A stretch of 64,000 nt of DNA from Anomaloglossus baeobatrachus. Its lineage: Eukaryota; Chordata; Amphibia; Anura; Aromobatidae. The stretch is from NCBI RefSeq assembly GCF_048569485.1, contig NC_134355.1, positions 663,825,979 to 663,889,978 of the forward strand, in the 5' to 3' direction. Shown piece after piece: positions 10,263 to 21,357 of the stretch. Positions within the stretch are counted from its first letter, which is position 1. Every line of letters begins with the position of its first letter. The translations under genes and the position numbers were made by a program. The notes below the pieces were generated by a model. The model was not told the DNA's origin. It was given only the letters and a program-made list of their open reading frames with translations, and did not search any database.

Positions 10263-11247
10263 TGTGGCGCCCTGGACAAGCCAGGTCATCACAGAACTAC
10301 ACCAACACACCCCACACCCCGATTAGGCACACCGAAGCCAAACACAAAATCCTTGTTGACTTCCTCCAGGGGCTGATGTCCACACCAGGGGGTGGGCCAG
10401 GCGGTTGGTCCCGCCCACCGAGGAGTTCACAGTCCTGGAGGCGGGAAAAGGAGTCAGATCAGTTTGGAGTTTTGAGGAGTAAAGTGGTAGCAGAGCAGAC
10501 TGACCGTGTCCGGGTGTGTGGCCCGGGCACAAACAGCAAGGTTGGCAGACGGTGGTGACCGTCTGCAGGAGAGGCCGATTGGAGCGAACCGTAAGGACCG
10601 TGGACGGGCGGTGGCCCGGCGGTACCGGATCGGAGAGTAAAGAGAAGCCAGCACCATCCGGCAGGGCTTACGGACCCCGACAAGGCTAGGAGTCGCCGTT
10701 AAATTTGTCAAATCCGTTAGCGAAGGGAACCTCCGGGGTTTCCCAGCAGTCAAGACCCGATTGAAGGCAACCGCTCAAACCGTATAGGGAAACACAGTCA
10801 CCGCCAAGGCTACAGTTCCCAGGGCCAGGGTCTCCCTCAGCCTCCATCCAAGCTGGGGAGCGGGTTACCGGTGGGAAGCCATTGGAACCGTAACACAAAA
10901 CACAGGTGCAGGGAAAGGCAGTCACCATCAACCTACCGGGAGGAGAACAACCGCAGCCGTCTGTGGGACCCGTCCATCCAGCCATTTGTTTCATCAGAGA
11001 CTCCGTGTGTGTTACTGGCTGAGTGAGTACCACCGTGCCGTGCGGCACAGCACTGCCCCCGCGACCCTGCACCTCACCCGGCCCCGTAACCCGCCTGTCA
11101 TACACCCCTACCTCCCTCACCGGCCCCTGGGACAACCAACCCCCTACCCACGGAGGGGAGAACCAACATCCAAGCTGCTCCCCGTCATCCCTCCCGGGAT
11201 CTCCATCCAGAGCAGCAGTGGTGTCACAACCTCACCACAACCGTGGG

Positions 11248-11260
11248 TGGCGTCACGGAC
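11248..11260 (+). other. Primer-site-like motif inside the LTR
   Basis: TGGCGTCACGGAC lies 171 bp before the true primer site. Equivalent copies occur in every LTR of this clan in the window (near 15274, 25651, 43098, 47385, 50029 and 51104), always next to CCCRTGGG. See findings. Confidence 0.6.
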
Positions 11261-11418
11261 AATATCCCTAAACCAAACCACCCCCCCCTTTCACTAATGG
11301 GCGAGGAACGCCGCTCGAGTCCCCGGGATCCGGCCCACTGCTCAGCCACCACCGAGCAGCAGCAGCTGGACCCGAGCAGTGGGAGAGCGCAGCGTCCCCT
11401 CCTCCGCCCGCGACAACT

Positions 11419-11436
11419 TGGCGTCACGAACAGGAT
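11419..11436 (+). other. Primer binding site, tRNA-Ser(CGA) type
   Basis: TGGCGTCACGAACAGGAT begins three bases after the LTR end. From memory it is complementary to the last 18 nt of a vertebrate tRNA-Ser(CGA), including the CCA. The related element at 50099 has TGGCGTCACAACAGGATTCG in the same place (51312). Confidence 0.7.
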
Positions 11437-11507
11437 CTTACCGCTTTGCCATCTGGTAGAGGTGCGCCTTGTGACCGCCGGAGGTGTCCGGCCGAAAATT
11501 TTGATAA

Positions 11508-11660
11508 GCCGCCATTTTGGGCGCGAAAAGTCCCCGCTCGAGCGTCCCCTCGAGCAGTGGAGGCGCGAAAGTCGAAACCCCGCCCCTGTAGAGGAGGTAC
11601 CGGAAAAAGACTAAGGGGGACGGATGGCGTCTGGCCGCATGTAGTCCGCGGTTATAAAAG
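11508..11660 (+). promoter_or_regulatory. Promoter-like cluster in the leader of LTR element 1
   Basis: Between the primer site and the ORF: GCCGCCATTTTGG (11508-11520, YY1-like), overlapping TTTTGGGCGCGAAAAG (11515-11530, E2F-like), a GC box CCCCGCCCC near 11578, and TATAAAAG at 11653-11660, about 30-60 bp before the ORF start codons. Family knowledge places LTR promoters in U3, so a second internal promoter would be unusual. Function is inferred from motifs only. Confidence 0.5.
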
Positions 11661-11717
11661 CAGGGACGCCAGGACCCTGCGGCCATCTTTTTGTTCCTGG
11701 AAGAGGCTGCCACAGCG

Positions 11718-12404
11718 ATGTATCAGCCGTCCCGCAGCATCGTAGCCCCCGTGCCTGGAACCGCGGCGTGGGTGGAGGTCCGGACCGCCCAGCTACAGCA
11801 ACGGCTGCAGATCCGCGTGCAGCTCCTCCTGGAGGAGTGGGAGGCCGACATGGCGGAGGTGGTGGCAGCTATAAGGAGACGCAAGGTGGAGAAAGATTTG
11901 GAGGAGAGGGTAAGAGACCCACGCCCCTGTATTCCGGAAGGATCGGCCATCGCGGCTGAGGGGCCCGGCCCGCTCACCCTGCTGTCTTCCCCGCTATCCG
12001 CGTTAGTCGTTACTGCCCCGCCACTAGGCCCGCTACCCGCCCAACCGGTAGCGGTACCCTGCCTGTCCACCCAAGCGGACCGACCTGCAGCCGAGGCCCG
12101 TGACCGTGCAGCACCGCTCCTTTGGAAGACGCCAAAGGCCGAGCCGGTGGGTGAAGCTGAATCGGAGGCACCGCGGACTGTGCCTGACCCCGTACCAGCC
12201 CCGGCAGCCCGTCTCGTGCAGGAGGAGACGGAGGCTCAGAGGGAGAGGATCCCTGTGCCCGTTCCCCACACCTCGGCTGAGGTTGCGCCGGGTCGCCGCT
12301 GTAAGGCAGCACCCCAGGCCCGACCCATGCGCAGGGGCCCGCAGCGGCCCCGTATTGGGACAGGGAGTCGACACCGCTGGGCCTGGAGATTTCCGAGAGG
12401 GTGA
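11718..12404 (+). CDS. Gag-like leader protein of LTR element 1 (fossil)
   Basis: Open frame of about 228 residues from the ATG at 11718; an in-frame ATG at 11691 would add nine. The N-terminal 70 residues are predicted helical, with RTAQLQQRLQIRVQLLLEEW and DMAEVVAAIRRRK. The rest is rich in Pro, Ala, Glu and Arg. The helical part is clearly homologous to the protein at 51615-51968 in the other element (PGTA...RLQ...WAAEMGEIVAAVRAR and GSAIAAEG shared). I do not recognise a standard capsid fold; calling it gag-like rests on position after the primer site. It could instead be a captured host gene. Confidence 0.5.
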   Translation: MYQPSRSIVAPVPGTAAWVEVRTAQLQQRLQIRVQLLLEEWEADMAEVVAAIRRRKVEKDLEERVRDPRPCIPEGSAIAAEGPGPLTLLSSPLSALVVTAPPLGPLPAQPVAVPCLSTQADRPAAEARDRAAPLLWKTPKAEPVGEAESEAPRTVPDPVPAPAARLVQEETEAQRERIPVPVPHTSAEVAPGRRCKAAPQARPMRRGPQRPRIGTGSRHRWAWRFPRG

Positions 12405-12409
12405 GGAGG

Positions 12410-12556
12410 AAGGCGGAGTTGGTGGCCCGCACTATTGAGGAGAAGGAGCGCCTCCGAAGAGCCACCTTCCGGGTGCGGGGCCCGAGATATGAAGGATAGG
12501 TCCGGAGATTTGATACCCGAAGGGGGTATGGCTTCATTTACGAACCAGGCAAGGAG
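12410..12556 (+). pseudogene. N-terminal half of cold-shock-like domain, element 1 (fossil)
   Basis: Just left of the solo LTR the sequence encodes segments matching the element-2 protein (RVRGP, then GYGF followed by YEP), the RNP1-like strand of a cold-shock domain. The matching C-terminal part lies on the other side of the inserted LTR. Confidence 0.55.
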
Positions 12557-13438
12557 TGTTATGATCCGGAACCATGGAAGACCACCACAAATCTTTGGCA
12601 AAAAGGTGACAAGAGCATTGGCAACTAATCTGGCCGCCATCCCCTTACTAACCATCACAACTAGAAGTAGCCGAGGGGTGAACTAACATCCTGTGCACCG
12701 CGAACCCAGCCGGAGAACTAACTATCCTAAAGGTAGGAAAGATAAATAACTCTCTGCCTTAGAAAATAGACAAGAATAGCAAACCCCCCACATTCAAAGA
12801 CTGCGGTGATATAGGAAAAACACAATACATGGGTAGATGACAGGATTAGCAAAAGGTGAGGCCCCCGCTGACTAAAATAGGAAAGGACAGGAAAGGGACT
12901 GATGGTGGCCATAGAAAAACCCTGCAAAATACCAACTTCCTGATAGTACAAAAAGGCCCTCAGATCGCTCGATCTGAACTCCGTCCTATACCAGGTGCCC
13001 TTGTCATACCAATGAACAGAAAACAAGAATTATAACAAATTCAACAAGCCACAAACACATGGACCTAAAGGAGCTATACTCCACACAAAACTGCAGGGAG
13101 TTCCTCAACAATCCACTGAGGGGGAAAATCCCTAGAAGGAAATAAACTGAAACCAACCACAACAAATGACAAACCCAGATAAGCAAAAGAACCAGACAAT
13201 AAATAAAGAGCAAGCACTTATCTGGAGTAGATGTGGTGTAGAGCAGGATTAAGCAGGCTGGAGATACAAAGAACAACTGACATCCGGCAACAGCCTGCAA
13301 TCAGACCAGGACTTAAATAAGCAGAGAGTTAGCAAAGGAAACACCCACTGCACAACACACCTGGTCTCTGTCCAAACCATTCCTGGCCACCAGAGGGAGC
13401 CTCCCAGCAGCCAAAACATAACTAACATTCACAATACA
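12557..13438. mobile_element. Solo LTR, GGAG duplication (fossil)
   Basis: 882 bp starting TGTTATGATCCGG and ending AACATTCACAATACA. Exact 4-bp duplication GGAG at 12553-12556 and 13439-13442. A TATTTAAG-type box on the minus strand (about 13312-13320) suggests it reads leftward. Inserted in the cold-shock region of LTR element 1, hence younger than that element. Confidence 0.82.
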
Positions 13439-13652
13439 GGAGGCCGAAGTCTTCGTGGCCCGGAGAGATGTGAATGATCATTTACCGGAAGACCATCCCA
13501 GCCGCAATCTGCTCCCCGGTGACCTCGTCAACTACACCCGACATTGTGGGGAGAGGGGATGGTATGCCCTGGGTGTACGGCTGAGAGAAGGCCAGGGGCT
13601 TCAAGCGCCCGCTCAGCTCTCTACCCCAGTCAGTGAGGTGGACCTGAAGTGA
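13439..13652 (+). pseudogene. C-terminal half of cold-shock-like domain, element 1 (fossil)
   Basis: Encodes VFVARRDVNDHL, NLLPGDLVNYTRH and GERGWYALGVR. These align directly with VFFSRRDVNAHL, DLLPGNLVHYTWH and GERGWFALDVR of element 2, the RNP2-like strand and following strands of the domain. Confidence 0.7.
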
Positions 13653-15448
13653 AGCCGACGGTCCCGCGCCAAAAAGATGTCCCCGTTGGGACCACCAGTA
13701 CAGTTTGAAAGTTTCAAAATGATAAGTGAATCAACCGAAGAGGTTTACCTGATTGAACCGTGATTGAACCGGCCGTTGCCGGCAACTGTTGTCCCCGTAG
13801 GGACTGTTTGCAATCCTTGCGTAATGAACTGCTTGCGGACAAGCCCGAGAACTTGCAGGGCAACCACAAACTCAGTGGCATGTAAATAAAAATGTTTGAT
13901 GGCTTGAAACCGTTACTGCCTCCGGAGAGGCTGATTTGGGAGGATGGGCCTGGAGGAAAGTGATGGCCCAGGCCCGCCACTACCGTAACCGGTGGCGATC
14001 CTCCGGACGTGGGTCCCCTGAAAGAGACAGAACCCGCTCGGGCAACTTGGTGCTGGACTGGGGTCAAGGGGTGCTGCCCACTTCTTAGGGGCAGCATCAG
14101 GGCCAGGTTGCTTGGGTGGGAGAAGAGCGGAAGCCATACCGTTATAACATGATTGTGATGTTTTTACATGTTTTTAACGTTTTCTATCTTTTCAGTTTGT
14201 GAAAATAAAACCGGTGATGGACGGGCAGCCCGCGGACGGTCTGCATTTTACTAAGGGGGAATGTGGCGCCCTGGACAAGCCAGGTCGTCACAGAACTACA
14301 CCAACACACCTCACACCCCGGTTAGGCACACCGAAGCCAAACACAAAATCCTTGTTGCCTTCCTCCAGGGGCTGATGTCCACACCAGGGGGTGGGCCAGG
14401 CGGTTGGTCCCGCCCACCAAGGAGTTCACAGTCCTGGAGGCGGGAAAAGGAACCAGATCAGTTTGGAGTTTTGAGGAGTAAAGTGGTAGCAGAGCAGACT
14501 GACCGTGTCCGGGTGTGTGGCCCGGGCACAAACAGCAGGGTTGGCAGACGGTGGTGACCGTCTGCAGGAGAGGCCGTTTGGAGCGAACCGTAAGGACCGT
14601 GGACGGGCGGTGGCCCGGCGGTGGCCCGGCGGTACCGGATCGGAGAGTAAAGAGAAGCCAGCACCATACGGCAGGGGCTTACGGACCCCGACAAGGCTAG
14701 GAGTCGCCGTTAAATTTGTCAAATCCGTTAGCGAAGGGAACCTCCGGGGTTTCCCAGCAGTCAAGACCCGATTGAAGGCAACCGCTCAAACCGTATAGGG
14801 AAACACAGTCACCGCCAAGGCTACAGTTCCCAGGGCCAGAGCCTGCGGGCAAAAGGGGCTCCCTCAGCCTCCATCCAAGCTGGGGAGTGGGTTACCGGTA
14901 GGAAGACAATGGAACCGTAACACAAAACACAGGTGCAGGGAAAGGCAGTCACCATCAACCTACTGGGAGGAGAACAACCGCAGCCGTCTGTGGGATCCGT
15001 CCATCCAGCCGTTTCATCAGAGACTCCGTGTGTGTTACTGGCTGAGTGAGTACCACCATGCCGTGCGGCACAGCGCTGCCCCCGCGACCCTGCACCTCGC
15101 CAGGCCCCGTAACCCGCCTGTCATACACCCCTACCTCCCACACCGGGCCCCGGGACAACCAACCCCCTACCCACGGAGGGGAGAAATAACATCCAAGCTG
15201 CTCCCCATCATCGTTACCCCGGGATCCCCGTCCAGAGCAGCGGTGGTGTCACAACCTCACCACAACCGTGGGTGGCGACACGGACAATATCCCTAAACCA
15301 AACCACCCCCCGTTTCACTCACGGGCGAGGAACGCCGCTCGAGTCCCCGGGATCCGGCCCACCGCTCGAGCCACCACCGAGCAGCAGCAGCAGTAGCCGG
15401 ACCCGAGCAGTGGGTGAGCGCAGCGTCCCCTCCCCCGCCCGCAACAAC

Positions 15449-16198
15449 TGACATAAGAAATATAGAGGTGGATGAGAGAAAGTGTAAGACTGGTGCTCCC
15501 ATACACCTGCCAGTACATACAAGACACTACCTGGAGATCACCCTTAGAGTCTTGATATTTATAAACATTGCAGGCAGACAGCAGGACAGTGGCATCAATT
15601 TACTCTCCCCCCCACCTCATTTCCCCATAGTGTCTTTGCACAGCAGAGAGGTATGGGCTGTGCAACAGACAGGAGGTGGCCTGGCATTTCTGTTTTAAAA
15701 ATTGAGCACACAGCGACCATGCCAGCAGTGCATCTGGGCTGGAATAGTGTCCTAGAAATTTCTGTACAACCAGGTTGAGTATGTGAGGCATGCAATGCAC
15801 ATGTGATGTTGCCCATGCATATTGTCTCCGTAAGGTTTGCATCATTATTGCACACGGCCTTTCCTTGGTCCAGGTTAAATGGAGACAGCCATTGATCAAA
15901 CTGGGCCTGGATAATGGTCCACAACTCTGCAGCTGTTTGACTGTATTCTCCAATGCATATTAATTTAAGCACTGTCTGATTACCTTGACTTACACACAGG
16001 ATGTGCGCTGGCATTTTAATTGTAAAAATCAAAAGATTAATGAGAGACAGGTGAAGGCCTCTTGCTCCCAGAACCCTGGCACTACAGTTAAAAGGCAATT
16101 TCGAGACCCTACTTGGAGTCTACACATTTCCAAAAATAAAAGCCAGGCAACATTAAAAGTTACAACAATTGGCACATACTACAAATAGTCCAACAAAG
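15449..16198 (-). pseudogene. hAT transposase middle region, degraded
   Basis: Minus-strand frames at 15595-16098 and 15600-15953 contain the hAT catalytic-core pattern: GKAVCNNDANLTETI in one frame and HVHCMPHILNLVVQKFLG in another, the equivalent of the usual TDNAANM...CFAHTLNLVVQ stretch. At least one frameshift separates them. Only the RNase-H-like core is seen. Confidence 0.7.
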
Positions 16199-16565
16199 CA
16201 ACATGGAATCTTGGGACAGGCCCTGTATCAAGTATGAAAAAAAACAAGAAGGCCAGCACTAAATGTGCACTACAGCACTAAAAATTCCAAACTATACTTA
16301 TTATTAATACTTTCAAATTTGGCCATTCATGGTTTCAGCAATGCAGCGGGGTAGCAATGGGGACACCGGTGGCATGTACCCTTGCGAATCTTTTCCTCGC
16401 ACATCTTGAGGATACCTTAGTCTATAGTCAGAAAAATCCTTACATAAAACACATAAAAAAATATTTACGTTTTGTGGACGATATACTAATAATATGGGAT
16501 GGTTGAATCCTTTGTTTCATACCTGAATTCTACCAATAATTATAACATGCTATTTACTCATTATT

Positions 16566-17048
16566 TTGGTGAAAAAAAGCATAGAGTTTCTAGATGTCAA
16601 ATTGACAGCCCAGGATGGGAAAATTATACGGCAACTTTATAGAAAACCAACTACAGTGAATATGATGTTACATCATGATAGTGCCCATCCTGGGCATGTT
16701 TTGAAATCAGTGCCCTTTGGCCAGTTTCTGAGGCTTAATAGGATAACAAATGACCCAGACATATTGAACACACAGACTCTAGATCTGAAACATCGTTTCA
16801 GGGAAAGAGGCTATCCCTTGAGCCTGATTGACTCAGCGCAAAAACAAGCTGAGGAAAAAATCGCGCTTGAAAGAGAACCATGTAGTGAGAATTCAGGTAT
16901 GACACATGGAAAGAAACAAAGAAATAAACAATTAAAATGTTTTGTTTTTAATTTCAAATATGGACCCATGGACCAGATGATTAAAACCATCATAAATAAA
17001 AGCTGGCACATTATTGAAGGTGTGAGTGAGCTCAGAGATATGGCCCTC
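16566..17048 (+). pseudogene. Penelope RT C-terminal part
   Basis: About 160 residues, from EFLDVKLTAQDGK through YRKPTTVNMMLHHDSAHPGH to VPFGQFLRLNRITNDPDI and FRERGYPLSLIDSA, an order characteristic of Penelope-like RTs. It runs into the hAT insert at 17049 after codons for ELRDMAL; the next element codons reappear at 20062. Confidence 0.85.
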
Positions 17049-17939
17049 CAGGGCCGGATTATAGGCGGGGCAGACGGGGCTCCAGCCCAGGGGCCCCCAC
17101 CAAAAGAGCTTTTAAGGGGGCCCCCACCATACTTGGCACCTGTCAGCATTTTTTTTTCTTCACACCCTCTCCCCTCCGTAAAGACAGTCTAATAAATCAG
17201 CTGTGTTTTCGGGGGGGGGGGGGCGCGGGGTGTTGAAGCACCGCTATTTATTTGTATCTGCGTCTTTAAGACGGAAAAACAAACTGCGGGCACAGGACGC
17301 TGATTGACACCGGAAGTACCAGCGGCCGCTTGTACTTCCGGGGTCAGGTGTGCTAATGCTCCCTGCTATGTGCTGCGGCCGTACCCAGCGAGGGGTGGGC
17401 AGCTGCCCCCCCTCCCCTCCCTCCCCCTCCCTAGAAGCAGGGGCACGGTGTAGTGCGCAGCTGTATCTGCTGTCCCCGCTGCGCTCCTCTACACTGTGTG
17501 CATGCCAGGCACACTAGCAGGAGGCAGCGCGCTGTGCTCTGTCGGCTCTGCTGTGTGCTGTGCTCGGCATGCACCCAGTGTAGAGGAGCGCAGCAGAGCC
17601 GATGACCGCAGCTTCCGCTTTCCGTTCCTATTCAAATGTATTTGCATCTTTCAGACGTAAATACATTTGAACAGCGCGCCGGGACCCGGCCCCGCCCCCG
17701 ACGTGCAGCAACGTGATGAGATCAGCACCTTGCTGACGTCATCACAGTGCTGCAGGCGCCACACAGGGGACAAGTGGAAGCGAGCGCTCCATGAAGGAGC
17801 TGAAGAGACAGGTGTAGTTAATGGGGATGAGTGAGGAGGGGCTGAGGACACAACGGGGAACATTTGTGAAGGAACACAGCTTTGTGACAGGCAGAGGAGG
17901 AGCACTGTATTCCGAGGAAGGGGGGGGAGTGTGTAGTGA

Positions 17940-18410
17940 TGGGGCAGTGTAATTTGTGTGTGTAGGAGGTGATGAGGGTTGTATTGTGTGTGGGGGGAGG
18001 GGTAATGGAGGGTGCATTGTATCGTGTGTGTGGGGAAGGGTAATGGAGGGTGCATTGTATTCTGTGCCGGGAAGGGTAATGAGGGGTGCATTGTATTGTG
18101 TGTGGGGGAGGGGTAATGGGGGGGTGCATTGTATTCTCTGTGTGTGTGTGAGAGGTGATGTGGGGTGCATTGTGTGTGTGTGTGTGTGTGAGGTGATGTG
18201 GGGTGCATTGTGTGTGTGTGTGTGTAGGAGGTGATGTGGGGTGTAGTGTGTGTGTGTGGGGCTGCATTGTAGTGTGTGGTGATGTGGGGTGCATTGTGTG
18301 TGTAGGGGGTGCATTGTAGTGTGTGTGTGTGTGTGTGTAGAGGGTGCATTGTAGTGTGTGTGTGTCAGAGCTGTGTGTGTAAGAAGCAGTACTGTGTGTG
18401 TGTATATATG
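17940..18410. repeat. GT-rich minisatellite
   Basis: Irregular units of 40-55 bp built on GTGTGTGGGG...TAATGGAGGGTGCATTGTA. It yields long open frames on the opposite strand that are composition artefacts. Confidence 0.8.
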
Positions 18411-19308
18411 AATTAGAGCAGTCTGTGCGGCCCCCCCCAGAACTATATGGGTCCCCCAGAGCGCTATGTCACCCATCCCAGTAATGAGTACACCACCAGA
18501 GCTGTTTGCCACTCCAGTAACGTCTATGCCCCCTGCCCCTCCTGTGATGTATATACAGCAGTGCTGTCAGTGTGCAGTCATGTCTGTTAGTGACAGCCAT
18601 CGTGAAACATAGCCACATGTCCTGAAGGAGCTGGACGGAAACAAGCGGGAGAGGTGAGTGAGGCTGCTGGCGACTTCCCCATATTAATACCTGTAAAGGC
18701 TCATGCACACGTAACTGCTGAATATTCTGCAGCGATTTGACAGCACATGTGCGCGTCAAATCGCTGCAGAAACACCGCATAATGGATGCAGTTTTTCTGT
18801 ACAGAAAATCCGATTTCATGCGCTCTGGCTGCTGCCCCCACCATAGACAGAGCGGGAGCTGCATCCATAGCGCACGGAATAATTGACAATCTGCTTTTAT
18901 GAACGCACAGATTTTGGTCAACATTTTAGCACCCAAATCGCTGCGTTCATAAAAGCAATGGGTGCACGTATCATGCACAATCTACATAGCTTGTATAGGG
19001 GACGCAGAACGCATGCATTTACACTGCAGTGCTATACGCAGTGTAAATGCATGGAATTACACAACGTGCGCATGACCCCTAATGCGTCTGTGTCTGCATG
19101 TATGTCAGTGTATATGACTGCATATATTTGTCTGTTTATATGTATTTTTCTGAATTTGTCTTCAAATATGTATATGTGCGTATGCCTGTATGTGTATGTG
19201 CGTGTCTGTGTGTGGATGGGGCCCACTGAGACTTTCACCCGGAGGCCACAAAAACCTGGAGCCGGCCCTGGCTGCCTTAATATTGGGATCAGTAAAAAAT
19301 GTGAGTAA

Positions 19309-19829
19309 AGCTTTACACGCTACAATATATCTAACGATGTGTCACGTCGTAAGTGACGCACATCCGGCATCGTTAGTGATATTGTAGTGTGTGACAGCTA
19401 CGTGCGACCCTGATTGTGCGTTAAAACGTTGATCGCTGACACGTCGTTCATTTTCTAAAAATTGAACGTCTGGTTGTTCATCGTTCTTGAGGCAGCACAC
19501 ATCGCTCCGTGTGATACCCCGGGAACAATGAACTGCAGCTTACCTGCATACTGCCGGCAATGCGGAAGGAAGGAGGTGGGCGGGATGTTTACGTCCCGCT
19601 CATCTCCGCCCCTCCACTTCTATTGGCCGGCCGCTGTGTGACGTTGCTGTGACGCCGAATGTCCCTCCCACTCCAGGAAGTGGATGTTCGCTGCCCACAG
19701 CGAGGTCGTTTGGAAGGTACGTGTGATGGGGGTAATCGTTTGTGCGACACGGGCAACAAATTGCCTGTTCCGCACATATGATGGGGGCGTGTGTGATCGC
19801 ATACGAGATCGAAATGTGTAAAGCAGCCT
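19309..19829. mobile_element. Harbinger-type MITE, TAA duplication
   Basis: Ends AGCTTTACACGCTACAAT and, inverted, AGGCTGCTTTACACATTTCG. TAA at 19306-19308 and 19830-19832. Its core carries, in reverse orientation, the CCAAT/GC-box/GACGTCAC cassette found at 5840-5930. Confidence 0.85.
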
Positions 19830-20138
19830 TAACTCTACTTTTCGTGTATAAGTGACGGCTGTGAGTGATCCTGGACTGTGTCTGTATTGTAGTACTGTAA
19901 ATCTGAATGTGGCAGAACAGGATAAATGTTCATTGGATTTCTATCTAAATGCTACAGTTCACGCTCTACTGTTATGGCTAAAAAATGTTAACGTTATAGG
20001 GCCCCCACCAGATTTTCTGCCCAGGGGCCCCCACCAACCTTAATCCGGCCCTGTGGCCCTCAATAAACCGCTTGTAACCTATAGAAGATGTAAGAACACT
20101 GCCGACATCTTGGTTAAGAAACGTTACATGCCTCCTAA

Positions 20139-20729
20139 GGCGGACTTTGCACGTTGCGACATCGCAAGCCGATGCTGCGATGTCGCACGCGATAATCCCC
20201 GCCCCCATCGCAGGTACGATATTTTGTGATAGCTGGCGTAGTGAAAATTATCGCTACGCCGGCTTCACATGCACTCACCTGCCCTGAGACCGTCGCTCTG
20301 GCCGGCGACCCGCCTCCTTATTAAGGGGGCGGGTCGTGCGGCGTCACTGCGACGTCACACGGCAGGCGGTCAATAGGAGCGGAGGGGCGGAGATGAGCAG
20401 GATGTAAACATCCCGCCCACCTCCTTCCTTCCGCATATCCTACGGAAGCCGTGGTGACGCCGGTAGGAGATGTTCCTCGCTCCTGCGACTTCACACACAG
20501 CGATGTGTGCTGCCACAGGAGCGAGGAACATAATCGGACCGTCGCGTCAGCGTAATTATGGATTACGCCAACGCTGCACCGATGATACGATTACGACGCT
20601 TTTGCGCTCGTTAATCATATCATTTAGGCTTTACACACTGCGATGTCGCATGCGATGCCGGATGTGCGTCACTTTCAATTTGACCCCACCGACATCGCAC
20701 CTGTGATGTCGTAGTGTGCAAAGCCCGCC
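20139..20729. mobile_element. Harbinger-type MITE inside the Penelope element
   Basis: Ends GGCGGACTTTGCACG and, inverted, GGCGGGCTTTGCACAC. TAA at 20136-20138 and 20730-20732. 591 bp, no ORF, with internal GCGATGTCG repeats and the CCAAT-like/GC-box cassette near 20360-20430. Confidence 0.88.
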
Positions 20730-20740
20730 TAAGACTTGGT

Positions 20741-21201
20741 TACACCAGATTGGACCGATAGGTAATCATAGATGCGGCAATTGCTCATTCTGCGGTTTTC
20801 ATAAAACCGGCAGAGTGCTCGATATTGGAGGTAATGTACACATTGTAAAGCATCTGATTACCTGCAGGACCAAGATGGTTGTGTATATAATTTTCTATCC
20901 CTGCCAATATTTTTATATTGGCAAAACCATACGACAGCTCTTTGTCAGGTTCAGAGAACACAGGAATTCTATTGCAAGCGGAATAGGAGCTACGAGATTA
21001 ATTAATCACATTAAAGAAAATCATAATGCCGATTGTAACGTTTCATCTTTTGCAGGTCTAGAACTGGTGGAACCTGTGGCAAGGGGTGGTGACACCCATA
21101 GAATGTTACTCAGAAGAGAGGCTGAGTATATCATGAAATTTAATGCCACAGGTCCACTTGGGCTAAACGACAAAAATGACTTAAGTGTATTTTTAGGATG
21201 A
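20741..21201 (+). pseudogene. Penelope GIY-YIG endonuclease domain
   Basis: About 150 residues. Cysteine cluster RCGNCSFCGF, then the GIY-YIG core (VVYIIFYP...YFYIGKT), the conserved Arg in RFREHRNSI, a His-containing LINHIKENHN and the metal-binding Glu in RREAEYIMKFN, ending in a stop at 21199-21201. Key residues look present. It is separated from its RT by the MITE and hAT inserts. Confidence 0.85.
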
Positions 21202-21357
21202 TGTCTGGATAATATGGAATATCTAACTGCTAAATTTGTTGCTATCTCTTTATAGATTAATTCTTGTTGTATATATTGTTTTTAGTATATTTTAATTGTT
21301 TTGACATCAGTCACATGTTTCATGTGGATAAAACGGACATGATGTCATACGGATTCA

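Larger units (their letters stand above)
10263..15446 (+). mobile_element. LTR element 1 with tRNA-Ser primer site and a cold-shock-like domain (fossil)
   Basis: Two long LTRs (10263-11415 and 14262-15446) with the same start TGTGGCGCCCTGGAC and end ...CA flank about 2.85 kb of internal DNA. The target duplication is ATTG/ACTG. Internal order: primer site (11419), GC-rich leader, gag-like ORF, cold-shock-like region, non-coding tail and a polypurine tract AAGGGGGAA just before the 3' LTR. No pol or env is visible, so it is non-autonomous. A separate solo LTR (12557-13438) lies in the cold-shock region. It is broken. The LTRs are similar along their whole length, so it is relatively young. Its relatives are at 25486, 42930, 47236, 49060 and 50099. 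Confidence 0.85.
17049..20053. mobile_element. Non-autonomous hAT element, 3.0 kb
   Basis: Ends CAGGGCCGGATTA and its inverse (TAATCCGGCCCTG at 20041-20053). Exact 8-bp duplication TGGCCCTC at 17041-17048 and 20054-20061. Inside: poly-G at 17210-17223, GC-rich segments, a GT-rich minisatellite (17940-18410), a second palindromic region (18705-19060), and a Harbinger MITE (19309-19829). No transposase. Confidence 0.88.

Noticed and set aside
11419-11436. A tRNA gene
   Set aside because: Only the last 18 nt of a tRNA are complementary here and the position directly after an LTR marks it as a primer site.
10262-15527. Many 60-150-codon frames in the GC-rich LTRs
   Set aside because: They overlap on both strands, differ between LTR copies and match no domain; only the leader ORF and cold-shock region are shared between elements in the same frame.
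17651-18512. His/Thr/Pro-rich open frames of 150-256 codons
   Set aside because: Translation of a GT-rich minisatellite inside a hAT element; overlapping frames on the same strand look equally repetitive.
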